Below are positions 31,463 through 43,934 of a DNA stretch of 64,000 nucleotides, in pieces. The notes under the pieces are model-generated. The model was not told the DNA's origin. It searched no databases and saw only the letters and a program-made list of their open reading frames with translations. Source of the DNA: Cyanophora paradoxa. Its lineage: Eukaryota > Glaucocystophyceae > Cyanophorales > Cyanophoraceae. The stretch is taken from contig QPMI01000671.1 in the NCBI GenBank assembly GCA_004431415.1, positions 1-64,000 on the forward strand. The letters run 5' to 3'. How positions within the stretch are numbered: position 1 is the stretch's first letter; every line of letters begins with the position of its first letter. The translations under genes were made by a program, and so were the position numbers.

Positions 31463-34400
31463 TCAGGCGTGCTGGGGTTCCGGAGCGACGGAGGAGGAGC
31501 GCTCGCGGATGAGGCTCGGGGCGGCGTAGCTCGAGGCGCGGGCCGAGGGCCGCTTCGCCGCCTTCCCCTCCGCCGCCCGCGCCGTCGGCGTCGCCCCCAT
31601 CTCGCTCGGCAGGTCCTCGTTCATCTGCCCCCGCGCGCACGCGCCGGCCGCTCAGCCGGAGGGGGGCGGGGCGGGGCGGGGCGGGGCGGGGCGGGGCGGG
31701 CGGGGCGGACGATGAGGGCGCGGCAGGTGCGGGCGTAGTAGGAGTCGGCGGCCTCGGCGAACATGAGCTCGGCGCCGTGCAGCTTCTCGGCGCGGGCGAG
31801 GGCCGCCTCGATGCCCCGCCCCTCCACGTGCGCCGCCTCCAGCAGCATCGCCAGGCCCCGGTCCCGCCGAGACCCGAACCGCGCCTCCTGCCCCGCCCCC
31901 GCCCCGGCCCCGGCCCCGCCGCCCCGAGCTCCGCGTCCCGCGGGCGGCGGCCTCGGCGGCGGCGAAGCGGCGGCGGGCCTCGGGAGGCGGTTGCGGGCGG
32001 AGGCGGCGAGGCCGCGGGCGAGGTGGATGAGGGGGCGACGAGGGCGTGGCGCCTGAGGGCGTCGAGCTGCGCGGCGAGGGCGTCGATGGCGCGCAGGATG
32101 GCCTCCCGCGTGAGCAGCAGGCCCCCCGCCGAGGAGCCGCTCTGCGTGCTCGACCGCCGCCGCCCCAGCGGGTGCGCCCCGCCCCGCGACAGCTTCCACA
32201 CGTCGATCACCTCCGGGCCCTTGGCCCCGCCCGACGCGTCCAGCGGGGGCGACTCGGGGAGCAGCGGGGCGGTCTCGCCGGCGGGGCCGGCGGCGGAGGG
32301 CGGCGGTGGGGGCGCGGGCGCGGGGGCAGGAGGAGGCGGGCGGCGGGGTGGGCGGCGGGGGGCCCGAGGGAGAGGAGGCCGGCGAAGAGGACGAGGAGGA
32401 GGGCGAGGAGGGGCTCGGCGAGGAAGAAGGCCCCCGGGGGCACCTCGCGCGCCAGCCCCGCCGCCTCGAGGGCCACCCGCAGCACCTCCTGCTCCTCCCA
32501 GGTGCGCGCGCACAGGCCCCCCGAGCGCACGAGGGCCGTCGCGTAGACGGCGAGGAAGGCGAGGCGGTAGGGGGCCCCCACGGCGGCGATCGAGTGCAGC
32601 TGCAGGAAGGCCTCCATCGCGTCCACCACCTGGGGCGCCCGGTCCTGCGCGGCCGCCTCAGCGCGCGCCGGGCGGGGGCGGGGCGGGGCGGGGCGGGGCG
32701 GGCCATGGCGAGCATGAGGGAGCCCCAGGCGGCGACGCCGGTGGTGCGCTGGAAGTCGTCGGCGAGGTCCACGTGCTTCATGCTCCGCTCCATCGCCCGC
32801 TGCAGCTGCAGCGCCGCTGCGGGGGGTGGGGGGGGGGGGGGGGGGGGTCAGGGGCGGGGAGGGGGGCGCGGAAGGGGGCGGACCGTGCATGAGGCGCTCG
32901 GTGCCGTAGCCCGGGGAGCGGGGGTGGAGGACGGCGGAGACCATGCCCTGGAGGAAGGCGTCGCGGACCGACTCGGAGCGCGTCGTGATCTCCTCCCAGC
33001 TCGCCACGATCGACTGCGCCACGCGGAACTCCCGCGCCGCCACGAACGGCAGCGCGATCGACTCCAGCACGTCGCTCCAGCACTGCGGCCGGTCGATCTC
33101 CGCCGCCAGGCTCCACGCCAGGCGCGCCCAGCGCGTCGCCTCCACGGGCCTCGCGCGGAAGGCGAGCAGCGCCGACCAGGTGCCGATGGCGACGGCGAGG
33201 ACGTCGTAGGGGACGCCCCGCGCCTCGCGCTGCACGCACGCGCGGAAGAGCGCCGCCGCGGCCGCCGCGTACGTCCCCGCGTCGCCCGTCACGAAGCTCG
33301 CGTAGGCGAGGACGTGCAGCAGGCGGCACTCCTCCCCGTCCTCCGCCGTGAAGGCCGGCCCCGCCCCGGCCCCCTTCTTCTGGTTGCGGGCGATGAGCCT
33401 GTGGAGGTCGGGGGGCCGGGAGAGGAGGGTGCGCCAGTAGGCGACCCCGACGCGGGCGGCGCGGACGAGGCCCGAGACGGGGAGGGTGCGGTGGAGGAGG
33501 CGGAGGCCCTCCTGGCAGGCCCCCGCCGCCTCCCGGAAGAGGCCCTGGCGGCGGAGGACCTGGGCGCGCGCGCGGCTCCAGCGCGCCCGCGCGAGGCGGC
33601 GCTCGCCGCCCTCGCCGGCCGTCACGCGGAGGAGGTCCTCCAGCAGGCGCGACGCCTGGGCGCACGCCGTCAGCCCTCCATCTAGAGCTGGCGCAGGCGG
33701 CCGTGCCGGGCCTTGCCAGGGCGGGCGGACCTCGAGGTTGGCGCACGCGTCGAAGGCGGCCCGCGCGCACCGCTCGAGGTAGCCCGTCGCGCGCCTCTCC
33801 TCCCCCGAGTGCACGAGGTGGTGCACCAGCACGTTCAGCTGCGCCAGCCGCGGCGAGTCCAGCGCCGACGTCGGCTCCTCCCCCGCGTCCCAGTCGTCCT
33901 CGGGCGGGGGCGCCTGCGGGGCGCGCCCCGCGGAGACGTAGCGCTGCTCGTGGTACGAGGCGAGCGCGGCGTGCATCTGCCGCCGCTCGCTCACGCTGAG
34001 GAGCCCGTAGGCGACCTGGGGCGGGGCGGGTGAGGGGCCGGGGCGCGTGGCCGGGGCGGGGCGCTGCGGCGGGCAGGGACCTCCTGGAAGGCGCTGTGGA
34101 CGAACTCGAATGCGCGCGCCTGCGACGCCCCCTCCTCCTCGTCCGCCGCCTCCCGCTGCCCCGGCGCACCCTCGCTCGGCGCGGGGGCGGACGCTGGGGG
34201 CGGGGCGGGGGGCCGGGGCGGCGGGGCGCACGACGATGTCGGCGTCGGCGAGGGCCTGGATGTCCGCCCCGATCTCCCCCTCCAGCGCCCCCACCCCTCG
34301 GGGCCGCCTGCTGCCCGCCGGCCCCCGCAGCATCGCCAGCGCCGCCGCCGCCGCCGGCGACGAGGCGTGCGCCCGCGCCGTCTGGCTGCCGGCGGGGCCG

Positions 34401-37400
34401 CGCAAGGCCGCCGTGAGGCGCGGGTGGATGCAGAGGACCTGCGCGCGCGTGAGGCGGGCGGGGGTGCGGGCGGGGGGGGGCGGGGGGGACCTCGCGGGCG
34501 GTGAAGCGGAGGCCGGCGACGGCGGCGAGCTTGAGGGTGAGGGACTGCGAGGCCGAGAGGCGGTCGAACTTGGGGCAGAGCGCCGCCCGCACCGCGTCCC
34601 CCGGCTGAAGGAACGGCCGCAGGCTCCGCTTGACGACGAGGTTGCCCGAGGGGCGCTCGAGCTCGACGAAGCCCTGCTGCAGGATGGCGAGGGCGACGTG
34701 CACGACGAGGAAGGGGAAGCCCGTCGTCTGCGAGTAGACGAAGTTCGCCACGGGGCGCGGCACGAAGCTGCAGCCCAGCGCCGCCGCGGCCAGCGCCGCC
34801 GTCTCGCCCTCCCCGAGGGGCCCGAGGGTGACGCGCGAGACGACGTCGATCTTGGCGAGGCGCTCGAGGGCGCGGGCGGCGGCCGGCTCGGAGGGGGCCG
34901 GCGGCCGGGTGGAGGTGAGGAGGAAGAGGCGGCTCTCCGGGGCGTCGGCGAGCTGGAGGGCGAGGTCGAGGAGGACGGACCAGGACTGCGAGTCGGCCCA
35001 GTTCATGTCGTCCAGCACCACGCAGAGCGGCAGGCCCGTCGCCGCCCGCCGCAGCAGGATCCGCACCATCAGCGCCCGCAGCGCGCTCCCCCGCGCCTCG
35101 AGCGTCCGCCCGTCCCCGACGGCCGCCTCGTACTGGCTCATCTCCTGCGAGGCGGTGACCGAGGAGGGGACGCCGAGGAGCGAGCTCGCGAGGACGGAGC
35201 CGGTGCCGGCGACGGAGCCGCCGGCGAGGAAGTCGGAGGGCTTGCGGGGGAGGCGCGCGTGCGTGCCCGCGTGCGAGGGCCCGCCCCGCGCCTCCTCGAG
35301 CGCGCTGCCGGCCGCGTGCGAGTGCAGGTCGCTGTGCTTGCGGGCGAGGGCCGAGGGCGGGGCGGCGAGGGCGCGGGCCCCCGGCGTGGCCGGCTCGTCG
35401 AGCAGGGTGGGGACGGTGGCCTGGGAGACGCCGGAGAGCTGGCGGGGGAGCACGCGGCGCCTGGCGGGGGCCTTGCGGGGCGGGGCGCCCGGGACGCCCA
35501 CCCCGGCGTCCGAGTAGTGAGAGGAGGCCGCCAGCGAGGCCAGCGAGCCCGTCCGCCCGAAGCCTCCAGCCCCGCCCCGGCCCCGGCGGCGACGGAGCGG
35601 GCGGCGACGGAGCCGGCCGAGTCGCGGCGGGCGGCGTTCGAGTCGCGGCGGAGGCCGGTGAGGGCCGTGGAGGCGTCCGAGCCGCGCCGCGCCGTTCTCG
35701 CGTCCACCTCCACCCAGCGCATCGTCGCCCGCGCGCGGTACCCGGCGCGCCCCGCCCAGGCCCCGCCGGGGAGGCCGGCTCGGGGCCGGCGGGCGGGTTC
35801 GGGGAGAGCATGAAGGGGTTGGGGATGCCGGCCGGCGTGGCCGGCGCCAGCGTCGGCGAGGGCGTCGGCGAGGCCGGCGGCGACTCGGCGCGCGCGCCGG
35901 CCGCGAGGCGGTTGGGCGGCGACCGGTTCGTGTCCGACCCCCCGGCGGTGGGGGCCGGCGAGGGTGAGCGCGCCGGGTCGGCCCGCTCCACGTGCCGGCT
36001 GAGGGCGACCTGGGGGCGGGCGGGGCGGGTGAGGGGGCGCGGGGAAAGCGGCGGGGCGGGGGGCGGGGCGGGGCAGACGGAGTGGTCGTCGGAGGGGTCG
36101 AGGTGGAGGAGCTGGACGAGCATCGGCAGCAGCTCCACCTGCGCCCCCGCCCCGCCTCAGCGCGCGACGAGAGGCAGCGTCGCCTGCGGCCGGGCGGCGG
36201 CGCGCCTCCTCCTCGCTGGCCAGGGGCCCCATCTGGAGGATGTGCAACGGGAAGAGGGCCTGGAAAACACCGCGCCACACCTGCGCCCCCGCGCCTCATT
36301 CAGCACAGAAGGAGGAGACGCGGGGCGGGGCAGGGCGGACGTGGTAGGGCTGCTTGGAGAGGGCCGAGCGCGCCGAGGAGGCGACCACGGAGATGCTGCG
36401 GGGAGGTGAGCGGCCGGCGGGGGCGGCGGGGGCGCGACGGGGGCGCGGGCGCGCCTGCCCTGCTCGGCGAGCTCGACGGCGTGCCGCACGAGGGTGCTCT
36501 TGCCTGGGGCGGGGTCGGCGGCGCGGGCGGAGGCGGCGGGCGCTGGGGCGGACCGTAGCCGGAGGGGCCCTCGAGGACGAGGACGGAGGAGGCGGCCTGC
36601 TCGTCCACGCCCAGCGCCGACTGCACCCCCGAGCGCCCCGACCGGTGCGACGTGCCCCCCGCCGTCCGCACGCCCCCGCCGTACTGCGACTCTGCCCCGC
36701 CCCGCCCCCGCTCGGAGGCCGCGGGGCGAGAAGGGTGGGGGCGGGGGCCGGGGACGCACGGGGCTTGGGGCGGGAGCGGGCGCTCTTGGAGTAGGACATG
36801 GCGTCGAAGTCGGTCGGCTTGCGGCGGGCGAGCGCCTGCAGCCGCACGGCGATCTCCTCGGCCTCCCGCTCCCGCCCCACCAGCCGCAGGCTCGAGGCCG
36901 CCGGCCCGGGTGCCGGCCCCGGGGCGGCCGCCCCCGCGGGGTTGGTGACGCGGAGGGTGGGCGCCGGGGGGCCCGGGGCGATGGAGACGCGGCGGGCCTG
37001 CGAGGCGCGGCGGCCGCCGGCGGCCGGCCCGAAGGCCTGGACGGTGCCCATGCCCTTGAGCTCGTGGGAGCCGGCGGGGGCGAGGGGCATGGTCCAGGAG
37101 GCGCGGCGGTTGAAGGTGGCGTCGTCGAGGAGGAAGCCGGCGTCCGTCTCCGCCGCCTTGCCCATCAGCCGCGCCGCCCGGTTCACCGCCGACCCGAACA
37201 CCGAGAACTCGCACCGCGCCCGGCTCCCCACGAACGTGCAGTAGACGAGGCCCGACGCGATGCCGATCGCGCAGCGCGCCCCCTGCGCCCGCATCGCCGC
37301 CACCGTGTCCGCCGCTGCCGCCCCCGCCCCTCGGCACGCGGGCGGGATCTCAGGGGGGAGGGGCGGGGGGCGGGCACCGCAGGCAATGGAGCGGGCGGCG

Positions 37401-39653
37401 TCGTCCTCGTGGCCCATGGGGAAGAGGCCGAAGACGCCGATGAAGACGAGGCCCTTGTCGTCGAGGAGGCACTGGCGGAGGGAGCCCTCGTGGGCGTAGA
37501 GGACGGCCTGGAGCGTCTGCACCGTCCGCTGCACCGTCTCCGGCGACATCTCGAGGTCCTGAAGCTTCAGGAAGAGGACGGAGACGGAGCGGAACTCGGA
37601 GATGAAGCGCGAGACGTCGTGCCCCGCCGCCCCCAGCGCCCCCCCCGAGGGCGGCCGCGTCTCCTCCCGCCCCTCCTCCGCCCACCACTGCCTGCGGGAG
37701 CGTCGGCCGGGAGGGGCGCGCCCTCGGGGGGGAGCGGGGGGCACCGGACGTGGTCGAGGCGGGAGCGGACGGCGTAGGGGACGAAGAGGAGGAGCTGGTC
37801 GACGAGCTCGTCGGAGAGGGCGAGGGGCGGGGGCGCCTCGGGCGCCCGCAGCTCGGCCTCGAGGAAGGGCGCCAGGTCGTGCGCCACCGCCGCCCGCAGC
37901 TCCCCCGAGAGCACCAGCAGGCCGCCGTACCGCTCCAGCCGCCCCCCCGCCCCCGCCGCCGGCGAGTCGAAGGGCGCGAAGCGGAGGGCGGCGCCGAGGG
38001 AGAAGCGGCGCTTGGAGCGGGCGGCGGGGCCGGCGGGGGCGAGGGGCGTGGCGGGCTCGCGGCGGGCCTCGGCGAGGGCCTCCGCGATGAGCTCGGCGGC
38101 GGGGCTCGCCGGCGTCCCCGCCGCCTCCCCGGGGCCAGCCGCAGCGAGGCGCTCGCGCTCGAGCGGCCCGTCCCCGGCGAGCCCTCGTGCCGCCCCCCGG
38201 CCCTGGCCCCGCCCCACGTGCGTGCTCTTGCGCCGCTGCCGCAGGAAGGCGGAGCGGGGGAGGAACTGCGGGCGGGGGGCGTCAGGGCGGGCGGGGGCCG
38301 GGGCGGGGCGGGGCGGGCCTGGAAGACGGAGTCGCAGACGGCGACTTCGCCGGGGCCCCCGCGTGCAGCGCCCCGCTGCGCCCCCGCCCACGCCTCAGCC
38401 CCGCCCCCCTGCCCGCCCCGCCCGGCCCCGCACCTCGCCTCCTCCACGGGCTCGCCGGCGACGAAGTAGGACATGCGCCCCGGCACCACCCGCCCGCTCC
38501 CGTCCACCAGCGCGCTCGCCACCTGCCACCGCCCCGCACCCCTCTCACGCCCCGCGAGGTGGGGGCGGCGGGGGCGGCGGGGCGGGCCTTCTCGCCGGGC
38601 TCGGTGCCGAAGGCCTCGTGGGCGCCGGGCACGAGCGGGGCCATCGAGCCGCCGTTGAAGACCGTGCCGGCGCCGCCCCCCGCGGCCGCCCCGGGGCGCT
38701 GCACGGGGCGCGCCCCGATCCCGACGAAGTACTCGGCCACCCGCCCGCACGCCACCGCGATCCGCAGCTTCATCCCGTGCGCCATCGCGTGCTGCCGGCC
38801 CCAGCGGCCCCGCCGGCGAAGGCGTCAGCGGCGTGCGGCCCGGGCGCGCCCCGGGGCCCTCGCCGTCTCACCTCCTCGAACTTGCGCTGGACCTCGAGAG
38901 AGCATGTGAGGGCGCGGGCGCAGAGCTTGCTCATCTCTGTGGCGTCCATCGGCTCCTCCTCTTCCTCCTCGAGGGCGGCGGGGCCCTGCGGCGCGCCCGG
39001 GCCTCGGCGGCGCGCCCCGTGCGGGGGGCGCGGGGGGAGGGGGCGCACGTCGGGGTCGGCCTGGAGGGCCTCCGGGCTCGTCCAGTAGCACAGCAGGCCG
39101 TCCCCCGTGAAGCTCACGACCTCCCCCCCGTACTCTGCCCCCGCCCCCCTCAGCCCGCCCCCACGCCGCCCCCCCCCCCCCCCCCCCCCCCCACCTCCCG
39201 CCCCGCCCCGCCCCGGGGCCGCGCACCCTGCACCACCTCGATCTCGCGCGAGAAGGCGAGATTCACGTGGTCGCTGCGCGTCCCCGCCCCGCCTCAGCAA
39301 GCGCCCCGCGCCGGCGCCGGCGCCCGGGACAGCGGCCCGCGCGCGGGGCGGACCACAGGGACTCGATCTCGTCCTCCTTGCCCGAGTAGCGCTCGCAGAG
39401 GGAGGTGAAGCCTGAAATATCCAGTAAAACTACCACACAGGGCATGCGGGGCCTGCGGGGCCGGCGGGGACGGTGCAGTCAACGCGGGCGGGGAGGGCGG
39501 GCGGGGCGCGGGCGTCGCGGCGCACTTGGCGGCTCGGGCCCCCGAACAGTACTCAATGACGGCACGGGGAACGAGGGCCCGCGACACAGCGAGGAGCCCC
39601 GCCGGGGTGCCGGGCCCGGCCGCGGGCACCCTCGACGCAGCCGCGGAGGTCAT
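31463..39653 (-). CDS. ADCY10: Soluble adenylyl cyclase, ADCY10 type
   Basis: The product makes cAMP from ATP; animal relatives are bicarbonate- and calcium-stimulated. Exon 1 (39653-39526, MTSAAASRVPAAGPG) joins exon 2 (39452-39354) as ARAAKPRMPCVVVLLDISGF with metal-binding Asp; exon 3 (39273-39227) joins to EYGGEVVSFTGDGLLCYW with the second Asp. The first cyclase domain ends near SYFVAGEPVEEA (about 38450). The second (about 37600-37000) has VSVLFLKLQDL in place of the Asp strand, then DDKGLVFIGVFGLF and CAIGIASGLVYCTFVG, degenerate as in animal homologues. An NTPase module follows: LVGREREAEEI, Walker A EGPSGYGKST (intron inside the glycine codon, about 36500-36550) and Walker B VVLDDMNWAD (about 35000). 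A long helical C-terminus ends RERSSSVAPEPQHA at 31463. Roughly twenty short introns interrupt it; not every junction was resolved. Confidence 0.85.
31666..31708 (-). repeat. (GCCCC)n intronic microsatellite
   Basis: On the cyclase sense strand this intron is an uninterrupted run of CCGCC/GCCCC pentamers. The same motif fills introns near 32680-32700 and, on the plus strand, 58605-58622. Confidence 0.8.
32828..32847. repeat. Run of 20 G in a cyclase intron
   Basis: This mononucleotide tract is on the plus strand, so C20 on the cyclase sense strand, within an intron. Its length is likely unreliable. Confidence 0.85.
39169..39192. repeat. Run of 24 C in a cyclase intron
   Basis: This mononucleotide tract is on the plus strand, so G24 on the cyclase sense strand, lying between exon 3 and the GDG-bearing exon. 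It is the longest homopolymer in the window. Confidence 0.85.
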
Positions 39654-40268
39654 GCTCCCAGGTCAATCCGAGGCGATCACAGCAACTACAACGAATCCCT
39701 CATCTGCGACGTGCTTGCCGCTCTGCTGGCCGCTCCGCGGTCCCGGCTGCTCACCGCCCTGAGATGCAGAAGCAATCACAGATAGCTATAGGCCCGCCCG
39801 CACAGCACGCTCGTGGCGGCCGACTGGCGGGTGCGTTTAGAGTAGAGAAGTTGCAGCCGCTGTGTTATGGTCCGGTCCGCTCGGCAGCAAATGCGTTCCG
39901 ACACAACGAGCCGAGGGGCTTCGCGCAGATGTCCGACACAATCAGCTTGCCGAGGGGCATCCGACTTTGCCGCCCGAGGTTGCGAACTCGCGGCTCCGGC
40001 CTTCTGCAATGAGTGGTGGCTAGAGTACGCATACCCCCCGGACACCAAGATTGCCACGCCTTTTCCACGCCAGCCAGCGATATCAGCTGCTCAGGGTAGA
40101 CTTCGAAGAAGGTGGGTGTACAGTTCCAGCTCTCTGAAGCACTGCCGACCTGTTCCGCCGATCTGCGAGCGAAGTACGCGTGGAGCCGCGGCGGAGCTAG
40201 CAGGCCACAGAGAGAAGCTCTGATAGGGTTAGAACCGCGGAGCAGCTAGTCCGGAGCCGCCGGCTGGG
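39654..40268. promoter_or_regulatory. Divergent promoter region between cyclase and PPP1R36-like gene
   Basis: About 615 bp separate the two start codons and no gene is visible, so both promoters must lie here. Composition is more balanced than in the genes. No TATA-type word or clear symmetric element was recognised. Confidence 0.5.
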
Positions 40269-41588
40269 ATGGCGGACGACGAGTCGGAGAGCTTGGCGGA
40301 GCACGAGCACGACGACAATGACACATCTGTGCACATGCGAAAGCTGGACACCTCGCAGGCGGGCTTGCAGCCCATTCCCAGCTCCAGAGGCTCGGCGTCC
40401 AGCAGGTGCGAAGCGAGCAGGTATCCTCGGCGTCCACCTCCCTTCCTAACCCGCCGCAGCCGAGCGCAGAGCGCGAGGAGATCGACGGCGATGGCCAAGT
40501 CGAGCTCCAAGTTCGACCTGAAGAAGTCGAAAGGCGAGCCCGGCGCGGGGCCGGCTTAGCTACGGGCCGGCGGCGGGTGGCGGCTGACGGCGGGCGGGGG
40601 CGCAGAGGCGGCGTTCAAGTCGCTGCAGGGGATCCCCTTCTACCAGATCCCGGGGAACTTCAAGCGCTTCAAGGACTCGGAGCTGCTGGACCGCTTCCTG
40701 CGCAACGCGCACGGCTACTTCACGCGCCTCTTCGAGATCGAGGCCTTCAGGGAGAGGCTCGCCAAGAAGTGCGCCGCGCGGCCCGCGCCCCGCCCCTCCC
40801 CCGCCTGCCCCGGGCGACGCGGGGGCGGGGCCAGCCCCGCGAACGCGGCCGGCCTGGAGCGCGAGGTGGCGGCGCGGCAGGCGGAGATGGAGGGGCACCT
40901 GAAGGAGATGGCGGGCATCTACGCGAGCATCATCCTCGCGCAGAGCAACTTCGAGAAGACCCAGCAGGAGCGCCTCTTCTTCGAGGCCCGCCCGCCCCGC
41001 CCCCGCCGGCCCCGCCCTGCCTGCCCCGCCGCCCCCGAGCCCCCGCCCCCGCAGACCCTCTTCGACTTCGCCAACCGCGTGCTCTACACGTGCTTCAAGG
41101 ACAAGAAGCAGTGGATCGTCATCGAGAACGAGATGGGCCGCATCTTCCGCTCCGCCAGCTTCAACCTCAGCGCCCGCAAGAACGCGGAGCAGGCCCAGAA
41201 GATCAAGGGCCACACGCTGACGAGCCGGGAGCTGTACCGGCTGCGCCACGAGGGGGACCCCGTGCAGAACAGCCGCGTGCTCGCGCAGCTCTACCCGCGC
41301 CGCTCGGGGACCTCCATCCACGCCGCCATCGCCGCCCGCTCCCCCATCATCTCCACCCTGCTCCCCACCCCCAAGGAGAAGCTCGCCCGCACCATCGCCC
41401 GGCTGCAGCAGGGGGCCGGCGGGGCGGGGACGCTGCGGCTGCAGGCGGCGGGGCCGGGCTCCTCGCTGGGGCGCTCGGCGGCCGGCTCGCCGGCCCCCGA
41501 GGAGGAGGCGCGGGAGCCCGGGTCGCCCGCCCTCCTCCCGCCCCCGTCCCCCGAGGCCCGCGCCACCTTGCCCCCGATCCACAGGTAG
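40269..41588 (+). CDS. PPP1R36-like protein
   Basis: ATG at 40269 opens MADDESESLAEHEHDDNDTS. After a 54-nt intron the frame continues MAKSSSKFDLKKSKGE. The next junction fits a GC-AG intron (donor GCGAGC near 40533) giving KEAAFKSLQGIPFYQIPGNF. Further exons carry RQAEMEGHLKEMAGIYASII and, after the last intron, LFDFANRVLYTCFKDKKQWI, ENEMGRIFRSASFN and RVLAQLYPRRSGTSIHAA. The succession of a helical region, the EMGRIFRS-xx-FN motif and the closing LYP segment recalls the PPP1R36 family, protein phosphatase 1 partners known from testis and flagellated cells. That match is from memory and moderate. No signal peptide or membrane segment is present. It is divergent from the soluble adenylyl cyclase. 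Confidence 0.45.
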
Positions 41589-42378
41589 CCCCGCCCCGCC
41601 CTCCCCTCTTCCCCTGTACCTGCGTGAGCATACATGCATCGCCCCTGCGCCTGCGTGCGTTGGCGCCGCCGCGTGAACGCGTGCGGCCGCGGAACGGAGC
41701 ACATCCTCCACGCTTCCCAGCTCGTGCGGGCAGCTGCATCTGCAGCGAGATGCCCAGTGCAACGGTTTCAGTTCTGTTCACGTAATTGCAATAGCGCTTT
41801 CGGGGCCTAGGCCGCGGGCCGAGGACATACATCTCATGCAAGACCCAGTGCCACGGTGATCATGAAGGCTTCAGAATTTTGCAGACTGAAGTGCGGGCAC
41901 CTGGACAGTCTGGTGTCATTTAATGAAATTTATAATTACGTATACTCAGTGACTGCCGTATAAGCGTAGTACTACGGTAAGCTCCTGCGAATAACTAAAC
42001 ACAGAAATACGAAGAGACTGCATGAAACTGCGTACACCGGAGCGCTCAACTTGGCAATGCAGCGAGGCCTGCTTGGCTGTACAAACACGTGGTTCACGCC
42101 CGGCGGCGCCCGCCGTACTCAGAAAAAGGGGAAGAGCGCGCGGGAGGCCGCGGGGCCACGCAAAACTGATGTGCCATGATCATGAACTGGGAAAGGAGAG
42201 GGCGGAGAAATTGAAAGGGGAGCAATCATGTGGTCCTTCCAGACATACTGGAGAATGCGAGGCGAACGGTAAGCTATATAGCTGTGGCATGCTGGCGTAA
42301 GCGTGGCGAGCGAAGAAGGAAACGGCGAGTGCGGGGGGGAGGAGAAAGTGGGGCGGATGTGGCGAGAGAGGGGCGGGG
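41589..42378. other. Intergenic region
   Basis: No supported gene was found. The stretch 41850-42010 is AT-rich. It holds the 3' ends of the PPP1R36-like gene and, on the other strand, of the first GRAM-like copy. Confidence 0.45.
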
Positions 42379-43685
42379 CTAGTGCCCGCTGCGGTCGATC
42401 TCGGTGTAGAGGGCGCAGAGGGCGGAGAGCTGGGCGAGGCTGCGCTGGGCGGCGCGCTGGGCGGCCGGCCCGGCGCAGGACGGGGCGTTGGGGCGGGGGG
42501 GGCGGGGCGGGGCGGCTGGGGCCGCTGCTCCTCGGCGAGGTAGAGCTGCCCCGTGGCGCGGTCGAGGAAGGCGGCGCGCCGCCGCTCGAAGGTCCGCACT
42601 GCCACCTGCACCTCCCCGTCGCCGTGTCCACGTACGGCACCCGCAGGCAGTACATCGCCTCCCCGCCCCGTGCGCCGGCGCGTGCGGCACGAGGGCCCCG
42701 CCGCGGGCCCGGCGAGCCCGGGGCGCGCTCGCGCGGGACGGCGCCGGCGATGGCGGCAGCGTCAGGCTCAGGGCGGCCTTCGCGCGGCGGGGATCCCGAT
42801 CGCGGCTCCTGCTTGGCGCCGAGGGGCGAGGCCGGGTCGTCGCCGAGCAGGGCGCCGGCGCCGGGGGCGAGGGCGAGGGCCGGGGCGAGCGAGCACGTCT
42901 CCGCGCCGGCGCCTTCGCAGGCGCCCTCCACCGGCTCCAGCGTCGCGGGGAAGCGCGACTCGAAGAGCCGCCTGCGCGCGCGGCGGCGTCGGCAACGGCG
43001 GCCGAGGCCCCGCAACCGGCCGGCGGCTCGGCGCGGCGCACCCCAGGAGGACAAAGAAGGTGCGGATCATCGCCTGCGTCGCCTGCTGCTGGTCCGGAAT
43101 GGCGCTGCGCGACGGGCGGCCGTCGGCGCCGGCCGAGCGACGTCGGCACGCGCGCGGCCGTGCGCACCAGTGGACCTCGAAGACGCCCTCGGAGTAGGGC
43201 GCGGAGGACTCGAAGCGGAGGTAGGGCGCGGGCCCGAGGTCACGAGCTCCTCCCCATCGACGTGCTCCAGCGGCATCGACCAGACGCGCCGCGGCGCCGC
43301 CTCCTCGAGCTCGGTGGCGCCCCGCGCGACTCAAAGACGAGCACGATGCGCATCCGCGAGATGAAGAGGGTGGAGCGCTGGAGCTGGTACAGCGGCAGCT
43401 CGGCGCCTCCTCGGCCCCTGTGAACGTACACGCCGCGCCCCTGCGAGCGCGCCCCAGAGCGTCAGATGAGCGCAGGCCAAGCTAAAGGCGCAGCCATGCC
43501 AACGGCACGGCGCGCGGCGCGCGGGGGCCGCGGGCCGGCCGCACCTGATGGAAAACGTCCTCCTCGGGCAAAAGCGCGAAAGGCGGGCTGTTGTCCTGTG
43601 CGTGCCGCGACGAGCGGTGCCGCCGCTCGTTGCGCTCCGCCGTCGGAGGCGTCGGCGCAAAGGGGTTTGATAAGGTGGCCGGCAT
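42379..43685 (-). CDS. GRAM/PH-like protein, copy 1 (complete 3' end)
   Basis: ATG at 43685 starts MPATLSNPFAPTPPTAERNE. Exon 1 ends EEDVFHQ; after the intron comes GRGVYVHRGRGGAELPLYQL, then TLFISRMRIVLVFES and VWSMPLEHVDGEEL. A second intron joins FEVHCAIPDQQQATQAMIRT; a third leads to RRLFESRFPATLEPVEGACE. The last part has MYCLRVPYVDTATGEVQVAV, ATGQLYLAEEQRP and the unique ending LAQLSALCALYTEIDRSGH. The strand pattern TLFISxxRIVLV followed by SMPLEHV resembles GRAM/PH-like membrane-binding domains such as that of WBP2; this is a pattern match only. Homopolymer losses break the frame in this copy. Only this copy keeps the native C-terminus. Confidence 0.55.
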
Positions 43686-43934
43686 CTAAACGGGCTGAAA
43701 GAGGAGTCCGAGGATGCAGCAGTAGCTGGAAGACGCTCAAATGCGCTTGACGAGACCAGCTCAGCGCGCGGCCGCCGATAGGAGCGATTAGGCGCCCGCT
43801 AACTCTTTAGTAACAAGCTGCTTCCAGCAGCAAAGAATCCAGCTGCAAATGTACAGTGCAGGCTGCCGGCGTGGTGCTGCTGTAGCAGCTGTGCACACTG
43901 CACTGAGCAAAGGCGCTGCAGGCTGCAGCCTGCA

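Noticed and set aside
32778-36299. Very long minus-strand open frame of about 1170 codons
   Set aside because: It is mostly the wrong frame of the cyclase gene, read through C-rich introns; low-complexity Pro/Arg/Ala composition and loss of the NTPase motifs show that it is a shadow.
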